Both the position numbers and the translations under genes were made by a program. From Longimicrobiales bacterium (GTDB taxonomy: Bacteria; Gemmatimonadota; Gemmatimonadetes; Longimicrobiales; Gaopeijiaceae): DNA of 64,000 nucleotides. The DNA lies in contig JAQWPM010000024.1 of NCBI GenBank assembly GCA_029245345.1, positions 124,001-188,000 of the forward strand, given 5' to 3'. Of this stretch, positions 18,032 through 25,583 are shown piece after piece (within the stretch, counting starts at the first letter, position 1; each line of letters starts with the position of its first letter). A model generated the notes under the pieces. The model had not been told where the DNA came from. It worked only from the letters and a program-made list of their open reading frames with translations, and made no database searches.

Positions 18032-18514
18032 ATGGACCAACTGGATTCGGGGATGTTTAGGGATGTGATGAGTCGGTTCCCGACCGGCGTCACCGTCGTA
18101 GCTGCCGTTACGGCCGACGGTACCCCGAGGGGACTGACTGTTAACGCGTTCACCTCGGTCTCTCTGGACCCTCCTCTCGTGCTCGTCTGTATCGATAGAA
18201 AGGCGTCGTCCCACGACCCACTCATTGCTGCGGGTGCTTTCTGTGTGACGATCTTGGCGTCGGACCAAGCCGATGTGGCCCAACGATTCGCCGGAGATCC
18301 GGCGGTGGGGCGTTTCGACAACGTGAAGTGGATGATGAGTGAGGGAGGAAATCCGGTGCTGAGTGACGGAGCTGCTTGGTTGGACTGTGTCCTCGAACGT
18401 ATTGTGGACGCGGGCGACCACTCGATTATGATCGGCCGTGTGACCGCTTCAGGAACGTCAGAACAGGAGCCGCTGCTCTTCTACGGCGGCTCGTTCGGGA
18501 TTCGGTCCGAGTGA
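18032..18514 (+). CDS. Flavin reductase-like FMN-binding protein
   Basis: A 160-residue FMN-binding split-barrel protein of the HpaC/flavin reductase type. FRDVMSRFPTGVTVV and GLTVNAFTSVSLDPPLVLVC are the diagnostic flavin-binding blocks, and the later HSIMIGRV is also standard. Such proteins reduce free flavin with NAD(P)H for a partner monooxygenase, or bind FMN or heme. The ATG at 18032 removes an unrelated upstream extension. It is followed without a gap (GTGA) by a membrane protein and then by the SbcD/SbcC-like fusion; no obvious monooxygenase partner lies nearby. Confidence 0.87.
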   Translation: MDQLDSGMFRDVMSRFPTGVTVVAAVTADGTPRGLTVNAFTSVSLDPPLVLVCIDRKASSHDPLIAAGAFCVTILASDQADVAQRFAGDPAVGRFDNVKWMMSEGGNPVLSDGAAWLDCVLERIVDAGDHSIMIGRVTASGTSEQEPLLFYGGSFGIRSE

Positions 18515-19803
18515 CCCGCCTCGACCGCATGTTGGGTTGGCTTCCGGCTCTGTTCGTCGGGGCTGCAGCCGCGGTAGCCGCTGAGGTGGCGATCGGAATC
18601 CTTCTCTATGCGGGTACGGGGCTCATGCGGTCGTTGAGCACCGTCCTCGTCACAGAGTTGGGAGCCTTCGCAGTCGGTCTTTGGGCGATGCCCAAGTACG
18701 ACCCAAAGTTGACCGATGTGCTTCGTCGTAGGTGGGTCATGGCCTTGGTCGCCTTCCTCGGAGCCGCTGTTTTCGGCACCTCATGGACTGTTCTGCAAGA
18801 GATGGGCTCGGGCGCCGTGGGGCAGAGCATCGGTCTCGCGGTATTGGCTGCGTTCCCTCTCTACACGTGTGGGGCGATCCTAGGTGGACTTTCGGTTGCC
18901 AGCACGCACGATCTGCGCGGGCCTCTCCCCGGACCCGGCGCTCCCGCCGCGTTCGGTGCGGCGATCGGGTTCGGTATCACCGGTCTGATGCTGCCTCGGG
19001 CGCCGATGCCGTCGTCGCTGCTCATTGGGTGTCTTGTGATGCTGTCTCTGAGCGGCCTCATCTACGGAGTTGTCCTTGGCGCGCGGCCCCGCGTTGTGGT
19101 TCGTGAGGAGCGGACCACACCGTTGGGAGAGGTCAGCGTCGAAGATCGAAGCACTGGAAGGCAGGGCTCTGCGCGGGTCCTCGTTGAGGGAACTCGGTTG
19201 CGCCGTTCGCTGCGCTTGGACGAGGCTGGTGCAGATCCCTGGGACGTAACGATCGCGCGTGCTGCGATGCCAGCTCAGGAGGAGGAGTGGCGTGTGCTGG
19301 CTTTGGGCGGGGGTGTGTCTTCGCTCACTCGAGCTGTCGTGCGCGAACATCCCAGGGCGGTGGTACACGTCCTTGAGCGTACGCGGGATGTCGTTGAACT
19401 CGGGAGCGCGCACCTCGACACCGACCTCGAGATCGGCGACGCCGAGCGCCGCTCGGTACGCATCGGCAATCTGGACGACCTCATCGAGAGACTGGACGGT
19501 CAGTACGACCTAGTCTTGGTGGACGGTGACGCCTTGGCGGCTTTGGGCGGGCCTGGAGGCTTATCACGTCGCTCGCGAGAGTCGCTCGTGGCTCATGTGT
19601 CACCAGCGGGTCTGTTGGCGTGGGGGCCTCATCTAGATGGCGTAAGTGAGCCCACGTCTGTGTGGGAGCACCGAACGCTGCACCGAGAGACCGCTGAAGG
19701 AGGGACGGAGCGCATCATGATTGCTTCTCGGGCGGAACTCAGTGCGCTGGATCCCGGATTCGGTGGCTTCTCTACGTCCGTTGGAGGCCCACCGGACGTA
19801 TGA
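18511..19803 (+). CDS. Membrane protein with C-terminal spermidine-synthase-like domain
   Basis: A 430-residue protein. Residues 1-200 hold about six transmembrane segments (for example LPALFVGAAAAVAAEVAIG). The cytoplasmic C-terminal part looks like a Rossmann methyltransferase or spermidine synthase: WRVLALGGGVSSLTRA is the nucleotide-binding loop, VVHVLER the acidic end of strand two, and YDLVLVDGDALA the next strand. Fusions of a membrane domain with a spermidine-synthase-like domain are known, but catalysis is rarely shown. The start overlaps the flavin reductase stop and the end overlaps the next gene, which implies co-translation of three genes. Confidence 0.65.
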   Translation: MTRLDRMLGWLPALFVGAAAAVAAEVAIGILLYAGTGLMRSLSTVLVTELGAFAVGLWAMPKYDPKLTDVLRRRWVMALVAFLGAAVFGTSWTVLQEMGSGAVGQSIGLAVLAAFPLYTCGAILGGLSVASTHDLRGPLPGPGAPAAFGAAIGFGITGLMLPRAPMPSSLLIGCLVMLSLSGLIYGVVLGARPRVVVREERTTPLGEVSVEDRSTGRQGSARVLVEGTRLRRSLRLDEAGADPWDVTIARAAMPAQEEEWRVLALGGGVSSLTRAVVREHPRAVVHVLERTRDVVELGSAHLDTDLEIGDAERRSVRIGNLDDLIERLDGQYDLVLVDGDALAALGGPGGLSRRSRESLVAHVSPAGLLAWGPHLDGVSEPTSVWEHRTLHRETAEGGTERIMIASRAELSALDPGFGGFSTSVGGPPDV

Positions 19804-22325
19804 TCGTTGCGCATCTCTCCGACCTCCACCTCGGCTTCCGTGCCTACGGACGGATCGAACGTGGTGCGGACATGCGAGAGAGAGATATAGCGGCTGCCTT
19901 CGAACGGGCCATCCAAGAAGTCGTCCGAATTGCTCCGCAGGTCATCGTGGTCGCGGGGGATGTGTTTGACCGGCCAGACCCACCTGCCAGCGCCGTCGTA
20001 GCTTTAGCCAGAGGACTGGAAGTGCTCCGGGCGTCCCTCCCTGACACGCCGGTGCTTATGGTGGCGGGCCCGAGGGACACCCCGAGGCGGCCCGGGGATC
20101 CCGGCGCTCTCGCGGTGCTGGATACGTTTCCGAACGTCGAAGCTGCTACAGGACTCACCCGGTCGATCCTCATGGAGAAGCTCGGGCTGCATGCGTGTCT
20201 GGTTCCGTATCGGGCGGCTGCACGGCACCCCCCGGCCATTCCAGAATCTGACCCACGTATGAAGTGGAACCTCCTCGTGCTCCACGGAACCGCGGAGACT
20301 TCGGGTGAGGAGGGCGTCCACGTCGACCCGGACGAGTGGAACTACGTCGCGTTGGGCGGCGCACACCGTAGAGGGTCGGTTGCGGATAATGTACGCTACT
20401 CAGGCTCGCTGGAACGGGTCGCGCTTGACCCTTGGGAGGAGGCCGCCGACGAAAAGGGCTTTCTCACGGTCGACCTAGAGACCGGTGAGACGACGTTCCG
20501 ATCGATTCCTAGTCGGCCGGTCGTTGCTTTGGCTCCAGTGAAGGTCGTCTCCGGTGATCCCAAGAACTTGCAGCGCCGGGTCAAAGAGGTGACCGACGAA
20601 GTGCCGGGCGGCATCGACGGTAAGATCGTGCGGCTGCGGCTGGCGGGTGCGTCGCCGGAAGATCTCTTGGCGCTTCAGGGCGACCAGTTGGGCGAACTTC
20701 GAAAGCGCGCACTTCACCTCACGGTAGAAGCAGGCAAAGAAGTCCGCGTGCCTTCCGCTGTCTGGCTCCCATTGGATGCTCCCGGTCTTCTGCGGGACGC
20801 GCTCGAAGCCGAGCTCGAACGGGATGGCGTCCTTGGCGAGAGCACTCGGGACGTCGTATGGAGTTTGGTCCCGAACGAACTGCGTGCGGAGATGGACTCG
20901 GAGACCATCGGGGCTCTTGATGCGCTGGACGGAGACATCGCAGGTGTTGGGCGTGTGAGCACCTCTCTGCCCACAGGACTGACTGCGGTGATCGGCGGTG
21001 GTGGACGTGCTCGAAGAGCGGTGGCAGAGCTACTTCTGCGTGAGGGAGGAGGTTGGGCTGGCGGCGCGCTCCGGCGGTTGTGGGGCGGACGGGACAGCGA
21101 GACGCTCGACGACGCGGTTCGCCTCGCCATCGAAGCGGTGGCCGTGAGCCGGGGACTCGCCGTAGTCGACGCGGCGCTCGCGCGAGGCGGAGCTCGGAGT
21201 GATGCCGATCATTTGGCCCCTAGGACGAACGGCAGCCGCGGAGAGGATCGACCGGTTCGTGGCGCGGTCCGGGTAGATCCTGAACAGGTCTCTGCGGAGT
21301 TCCGCTCCGCGGAGCGCGACCTTCAGGAGCTCCGGGCAGATGTCGTCGAGGTCGACGGGGACCTCGAGGTCGCAACCATGGACTGGCTTCGTGAAAGGCA
21401 GGATGCTGAAACCACCCTACATGCATACCGCGATCGAGCTCGTGAGCTCAGGACTCGCCTGAAACAGATGGAAGCTGCAGGCCCGGAGGCACCGTGCCTC
21501 ACTTGTGGTCGGGTTTTGGACAGCCACTACGAGGAAGTGCTTTCCGAACTCACCGACGACTGGGAGTCCGTGGTACAAGACGGAAGTTGGTGGAAGAGCC
21601 GTTGGGAGCAACTCGAAATGAAGCCGGCGTATCTCCAGGAATTAGAAGGCCGATCCCTGCGGTTGCATGCGGCGTTGGAGGGCGGATCGGAGCGCGTGGA
21701 ACTCCTCCGCGCCCGTCTTCTCGAGTTGGGTCCGGTCGACACCGTCGAGGAGCTCGGTGAGATCCAACAGGGTCCGCTTGGGGATGTCATCGCATCTCTG
21801 AAACGCATCAGAGCGGTTCGTGCGAGCAGAGCGACGGACATGTTGCTCGATCGAGCCTCACGATTTGTGTGCCGCATTTCAGGGGGACGCATTCTCGCAA
21901 TTACCCGGGTTGATGGTCGGGCGGTGCTCCAGGGAGACCGAGGAATCTTGACCCCCGTGTCAGAAGAGGACTTGGCCACTGCTCGCGTGGCCACACGACT
22001 GGCCGCTGCGTCGCTCGTTGCAGCGGGCGGGCGGGTGCTAGGTTCGTTGGTTCTCGAGGAGCCCTTCGATCGACTCGACGTGGAGGCCCGGATTCGCACG
22101 TTAGTACTCACGCAGAAGCTTCTCCGTGAGATCCCCCGGATTATCCTGTTCAGCCGGGGAGAAGCGGTCGATGCCCGCCCCGAGCTCTTCGACTCGATTC
22201 TCGAGGTTCGAGAGGAGGCGTCCGGAATGGGGCCGGCTCTGAGGCCAGCGGCTTCGGGGCCGGGACGCGTGTTGCTCCGTGCTCCGGTGAAGCCCGCCCA
22301 AGGAACTGCAACCTTTCCTTCTTAG
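19800..22325 (+). CDS. SbcD/Mre11-like and SbcC/Rad50-like fusion with degenerate motifs
   Basis: An 841-residue protein. Residues 1-240 follow SbcD: SDLHLG (7-12), GDVFDRPDPP (53-62), VADNVRYSGS (194-203). Two metal motifs are altered: the usual GNHD is GPRD (90-93), and GHxH is GGAH (186-189). Residues 390-410 hold a glycine-rich GGGGRARRA where a Walker A could have been. Residues 495-680 are probable coiled coil interrupted by CLTC (566-569), a zinc-hook-like CxxC. Residues 721-760 resemble the Rad50 signature and Walker B end, finishing LEEPFDRLD. Normal SbcC has Walker A at its N terminus; none is seen. It may be a structural or altered Mre11-Rad50-type protein. ATGA overlap links it to the membrane protein upstream. 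Confidence 0.7.
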   Translation: MIVAHLSDLHLGFRAYGRIERGADMRERDIAAAFERAIQEVVRIAPQVIVVAGDVFDRPDPPASAVVALARGLEVLRASLPDTPVLMVAGPRDTPRRPGDPGALAVLDTFPNVEAATGLTRSILMEKLGLHACLVPYRAAARHPPAIPESDPRMKWNLLVLHGTAETSGEEGVHVDPDEWNYVALGGAHRRGSVADNVRYSGSLERVALDPWEEAADEKGFLTVDLETGETTFRSIPSRPVVALAPVKVVSGDPKNLQRRVKEVTDEVPGGIDGKIVRLRLAGASPEDLLALQGDQLGELRKRALHLTVEAGKEVRVPSAVWLPLDAPGLLRDALEAELERDGVLGESTRDVVWSLVPNELRAEMDSETIGALDALDGDIAGVGRVSTSLPTGLTAVIGGGGRARRAVAELLLREGGGWAGGALRRLWGGRDSETLDDAVRLAIEAVAVSRGLAVVDAALARGGARSDADHLAPRTNGSRGEDRPVRGAVRVDPEQVSAEFRSAERDLQELRADVVEVDGDLEVATMDWLRERQDAETTLHAYRDRARELRTRLKQMEAAGPEAPCLTCGRVLDSHYEEVLSELTDDWESVVQDGSWWKSRWEQLEMKPAYLQELEGRSLRLHAALEGGSERVELLRARLLELGPVDTVEELGEIQQGPLGDVIASLKRIRAVRASRATDMLLDRASRFVCRISGGRILAITRVDGRAVLQGDRGILTPVSEEDLATARVATRLAAASLVAAGGRVLGSLVLEEPFDRLDVEARIRTLVLTQKLLREIPRIILFSRGEAVDARPELFDSILEVREEASGMGPALRPAASGPGRVLLRAPVKPAQGTATFPS

Positions 22326-22430
22326 TTCTCGGCCTAGTCCGTAGAGGAAGAGGCGCATGGGGGTACCTCGTCAGGTGGAACGAGATACGGTGTGGTGAGA
22401 TGGGTATTTGGCTTCCAGTAATGATGATGT

Positions 22431-22718
22431 CAGTCGTCGGCGGCTTCGGCCTCCGGGTCTGGTGCCGCTGCCTGGAAGCGCCGTAAGGCCGCTGTCCTGC
22501 GTCGCATCGAGGCGCCGAATTCCCATTACTCCTCGGCGGGCGTCCGAAATCTGGAGGATCGCGAGAGGTGGGGTAACATCAACCGCGTCGTACTCCATCC
22601 GCTCAATCAGGAGGAGGTCGAACGCCTCCTGGTCGTGTTGGACGTCGACGGCATTCGTGCGCTGTCAGGAAGAGATCGGCTCTTCCTCGAAAACATGACA
22701 GTGCCGCGTATGGGCTGA
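22431..22718 (+). pseudogene. Rhomboid protease C-terminal remnant
   Basis: An open frame with no ATG, GTG or TTG near its beginning and a stop codon just before it. It reads RERWGNINRVVLHPLNQEE, then VERLLVVLDVDGIRALSG and RLFLENM. This resembles the small C-terminal cytoplasmic domain (DUF6576-like, pattern VDRLLdKI..GL.SLT..ER.FL) found after the membrane part of many rhomboid-family serine proteases. The membrane domain is absent, so this is probably what remains of a deleted gene. The assignment rests on pattern memory and needs a profile search. Confidence 0.45.
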
Positions 22719-22731
22719 CCCAGCCCAATTT
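22712..22731 (+). terminator. Weak terminator-like stem-loop
   Basis: GGGCTG pairs with CAGCCC around a three-base loop, followed by AATTT. The stop codon of the rhomboid remnant lies inside the first arm. It could end transcription of the SbcD-like operon, but the T run is short. Confidence 0.3.
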
Positions 22732-22732
22732 C

Positions 22733-22948
22733 CTAATCTTCTCTGGACTTGGCTGCCCGGCGGCAGGCCTCCTGCAGCTCTGCAGGTTGATTCGCGTAGA
22801 GTTCCACGAATCCGCACGCCCCGCAGACGCTAGCGTGTAACTGCGTACTGGCCGCCTCCGGAAGGGGCGCGAGGTCCGGATGCCTGTTGACGCCTAGGCA
22901 CTCATGTCGAGTCGTTCTCCGGTATCGCGGCGATCGCCTGAATTTCAA
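22733..22948 (-). CDS. Small zinc-ribbon-like protein with incomplete first knuckle
   Basis: A 71-residue frame whose conserved part, CGACGFVELYA preceded by ASTQLHASV, matches small zinc-ribbon proteins that normally start with a CPxC knuckle. Here the first knuckle reads ECLGVNRHPDL, with one Cys instead of two. The nearest ATG in another frame (22905) leads straight to a stop, so the only in-frame start is at 22948, which makes the gene overlap ridA by 47 bases. It may be a frameshifted gene, or a ribbon using other ligands. Confidence 0.45.
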   Translation of the reverse strand: MKFRRSPRYRRTTRHECLGVNRHPDLAPLPEAASTQLHASVCGACGFVELYANQPAELQEACRRAAKSRED

Positions 22949-23294
22949 TGACGAAGTCTGACTTCAATGGGCTGATAGGGACGATCGCCCGGGCGGGTCG
23001 GTGGTCACCCATAACCTTCGCGTACGCTTCGTTCACGGTGGGCCAGAGCGTCACGTCCGTGACATAGATCGTCATTTGCAAAGTGAGGCCGAGGTGTGAA
23101 CCAGCGGCCTGGAGGACCGCATTGACGTTCGCCAACGCTTGGTGGGTCTGGCTCGTGGCGTCCCCCCTAGGGGAGTCTGGCGAGGACGGATCGATCGCGA
23201 GCTGTCCTGCGACGTAGACCAGTCCGTTGTGGGCGACTCCTTGGGAGTAGTGTCCCGCGGGCTGGGGCGCCTCCGATGTCGATATCGTCTTCAT
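22902..23294 (-). CDS. RidA family enamine/imine deaminase
   Basis: A 130-residue Rid (YjgF/YER057c) protein. RidA proteins hydrolyse reactive 2-aminoacrylate and other enamines/imines to keto acids and protect PLP enzymes. The substrate Arg is present in HRPARAIVP and the acidic partner in IEIQAIAA; the start (PQPAGHYSQGV) is also typical. It lies 43 bases downstream of the sarcosine-oxidase-like gene on the same strand, an oxidase that produces imines, which is a sensible functional pairing. The subfamily (RidA proper or Rid4-7) is not certain. Confidence 0.9.
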   Translation of the reverse strand: MKTISTSEAPQPAGHYSQGVAHNGLVYVAGQLAIDPSSPDSPRGDATSQTHQALANVNAVLQAAGSHLGLTLQMTIYVTDVTLWPTVNEAYAKVMGDHRPARAIVPISPLKSDFVIEIQAIAAIPENDST

Positions 23295-23337
23295 ATGCGT
23301 TCAGGTGGTTGAGGTTGATGGGCATTCTCGGTGCTAC

Positions 23338-24510
23338 TCAGTCTCCGGTGAATCGAGCTTCTTCAGTTCTCACCTGGCCGAGCTTTCTCCACCCAAACCG
23401 GGAGGACCGAGGATTCTCGATCCCCTCAACGGCATCCGCGATCACATCTCCAAGCACGGGGGCGAACTTGAAGCCGTGTCCACTTCCGCCCGTGGCCACT
23501 ACGAGGCCCTCTCGGTCGGGATCTGCACCTATTAAAAAGTCGCCGTCGAAGGAGTCGCAGTACATACACACCCGTCGATATACCACGGGTTGGTCGGCCA
23601 GCCGTGGGATTACACCACGTAGGAAGTCGCGAGTCCGGGCGACATGATCGTCGCTGACGGTTCCTCGCTGGTCCGGGTGAAGGCGAGTCCCGACACCGTG
23701 GTTGGCCACCTTCACGCGTCCGTCTTCGAGTGCGGGGAAGCCGTACCACCCGCTCAGCGAAATGTCCGCAGACCACGGGGAGAAATTCGGAGGACTGAAC
23801 GCAGCGGCGTCGTCGGCTTGAAAATGAAGTACCGGCTGTCCTGTCGCCCAGATTACGTCCGAGAGCCACGGCAACAATGACGGTGACCATGCTCCCGCAG
23901 CCACGACAACACGATCGGAAAAGACCCGTTCTCCGGCAGTGGTGAGTACCCCGGAGACACGGCTCTCGTCGGAGAGGAGCGCTGCCATTCCTGCCTCACG
24001 GAAGCGCACGCCTTCGGATCGTGCCAGCCCGATCAGCTGGTCGACGACTGCGCCGCTCTCAGCCCACCCCGCACGCGGATTGAAGTAACCGTCAGAATGG
24101 CTGTCGGCATCCCACTGTGACATCAGGTTGGTTGGGACGTCGGTCAGTCGAATTGGATCGTGACCCCGCTCCTTGAGGGCCGCGAAGCTGTCCGCTGAGA
24201 AGCTCCCCGCCTCCATCGCCCCCCGTGAGAGAATCAAGAAACCGTCCTCATGATAGAGAGGACGTGGCCATTCGCGATTCCACCGGTCCCATCCATCGAA
24301 CGCCTCTTCACCCAACTCCATGTAGAAGACGTCTGAGCCGTAGTCCATTCGGATCACCTTACTCACGTCTGTGGAAGAAGCATCGACGTGCGGAAGCGGT
24401 CCGGGATCGATCACGGTGACCTCCCAGCCGCGTTGCCTTAGGACGAGTGCTGACGCGGCGCCGAAGACGCCGGCGCCCACGATAGCCACCTGACGGGTTG
24501 ATTGGGTCAC
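23338..24510 (-). CDS. FAD-dependent amine oxidase, sarcosine oxidase-like (DAO family)
   Basis: A 390-residue flavoprotein. The FAD-binding GxGxxG is at residues 11-16 (VAIVGAGVFGAAS), and the late motif ATGGSGHGFKFAPVLG with a nearby VCMYCDS matches monomeric sarcosine oxidase, in which the Cys of that segment holds the flavin covalently. Such enzymes oxidise N-methyl amino acids, pipecolate or related secondary amines to imines and hydrogen peroxide. The downstream RidA could remove the imines, and a cyclodeaminase-like enzyme is encoded divergently 80 bases away. The exact substrate is not readable. Confidence 0.87.
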   Translation of the reverse strand: MTQSTRQVAIVGAGVFGAASALVLRQRGWEVTVIDPGPLPHVDASSTDVSKVIRMDYGSDVFYMELGEEAFDGWDRWNREWPRPLYHEDGFLILSRGAMEAGSFSADSFAALKERGHDPIRLTDVPTNLMSQWDADSHSDGYFNPRAGWAESGAVVDQLIGLARSEGVRFREAGMAALLSDESRVSGVLTTAGERVFSDRVVVAAGAWSPSLLPWLSDVIWATGQPVLHFQADDAAAFSPPNFSPWSADISLSGWYGFPALEDGRVKVANHGVGTRLHPDQRGTVSDDHVARTRDFLRGVIPRLADQPVVYRRVCMYCDSFDGDFLIGADPDREGLVVATGGSGHGFKFAPVLGDVIADAVEGIENPRSSRFGWRKLGQVRTEEARFTGD

Positions 24511-24590
24511 GGTTGGCGAACTCTCATGCGGTGACAGGGATTGGACGATAGAATGGTGCCGATTGGCCGTGGGTTGGCCGTTACTTTGCG

Positions 24591-25574
24591 ATGGCAGGTA
24601 CCGACATGCAAATGAGAATTCTGTCTGCGGACGACGTCAGGCACTGCGTGGATATGCCGGCAGCTATCGAAGCCACGCGAGGAGCGTTCGCCGCACTCTC
24701 CGGAGGACACGCGACCGTTCCGGTCCGCGTGGCACTGGAATCAGAGAAGGGTGTGAGCCTTTTCATGCCTGCGCATCTCACTGATGTGGACCAGGCTGGA
24801 GCCAAGGTCGTGTCGGTGAATCCCGGCAACGCCGCACTCGGTCTTCCCGCGATTCACGCGGTCGTGCTCGTCCTAGATCCGGAGACTGGCTGTCCTACAG
24901 CGCTCATGGATGGTACGTGGCTCACTGCGCTCCGAACGGGTGCTGTAGGAGGGCTCGCCGCCGATATCCTCGCGCGTGAAGAGTCCCGGACCGTGGCACT
25001 GTTCGGTGCCGGTGTGCAGGCTCGGACCCAGCTCGAAGCTGTTCGGTGCGTCCGTGACATCGAAGACGTCAGGATCTTCTCTCCCTCCGGCTCGTCTGCG
25101 GACAAGCTTGCCCGTGAGCTCGTGGATGTGACGGCCATATCTGCGAGTTCACCCAACGAGGCGTTGGACGGCGCGGACATCGTGATCGCCGCGACCAACA
25201 GCAAGACTCCAGTCTTTGACAGCACCCTGATCGAGCCCGGGACACATGTCACGGGAGTGGGATCGTTCACGCTGGACATGATCGAAGTGGACCCGGCTCT
25301 GGTTCAACGCGCCCGCGTCATCGTTGATCAGCGCGAAGCCATCATGGAGGAAGCGGGCGAGATCGTGGCGGCCATTCGCGAGGGGCTCGTGGACGAGTCC
25401 GTCATGGTCGCGGAGATCGGAGAGGTAGTGTTAGGCCGGAAGCAGGGAAGGACCTCACCCGACGAGATCACGTTCTTCAAGTCTGTCGGGAATGCGGTCC
25501 AGGATGTTGCTGTGGCGTCACTCGTGATGCAGCGTGCCGAGGCGACCAACCGCGGTGTGGTCGTCGACCTCTAG
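24591..25574 (+). CDS. Ornithine cyclodeaminase / mu-crystallin family protein (paralogue 2)
   Basis: A 327-residue NAD(P)-binding protein. The Rossmann motif is VALFGAGVQARTQLEAV and the substrate side includes GTWLTALRTGAVGG. The likely N terminus is MRILSADDV at 24612, which is the family norm, but ATGs at 24591 and 24606 are also usable; I give the longest. It is divergent from the amine oxidase and shares its 80-base promoter region. Possible reactions include proline formation from ornithine, alanine dehydrogenation or reduction of cyclic ketimines; the last would fit the oxidase and RidA neighbours. Confidence 0.85.
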   Translation: MAGTDMQMRILSADDVRHCVDMPAAIEATRGAFAALSGGHATVPVRVALESEKGVSLFMPAHLTDVDQAGAKVVSVNPGNAALGLPAIHAVVLVLDPETGCPTALMDGTWLTALRTGAVGGLAADILAREESRTVALFGAGVQARTQLEAVRCVRDIEDVRIFSPSGSSADKLARELVDVTAISASSPNEALDGADIVIAATNSKTPVFDSTLIEPGTHVTGVGSFTLDMIEVDPALVQRARVIVDQREAIMEEAGEIVAAIREGLVDESVMVAEIGEVVLGRKQGRTSPDEITFFKSVGNAVQDVAVASLVMQRAEATNRGVVVDL

Positions 25575-25583
25575 GCGGGCCGC

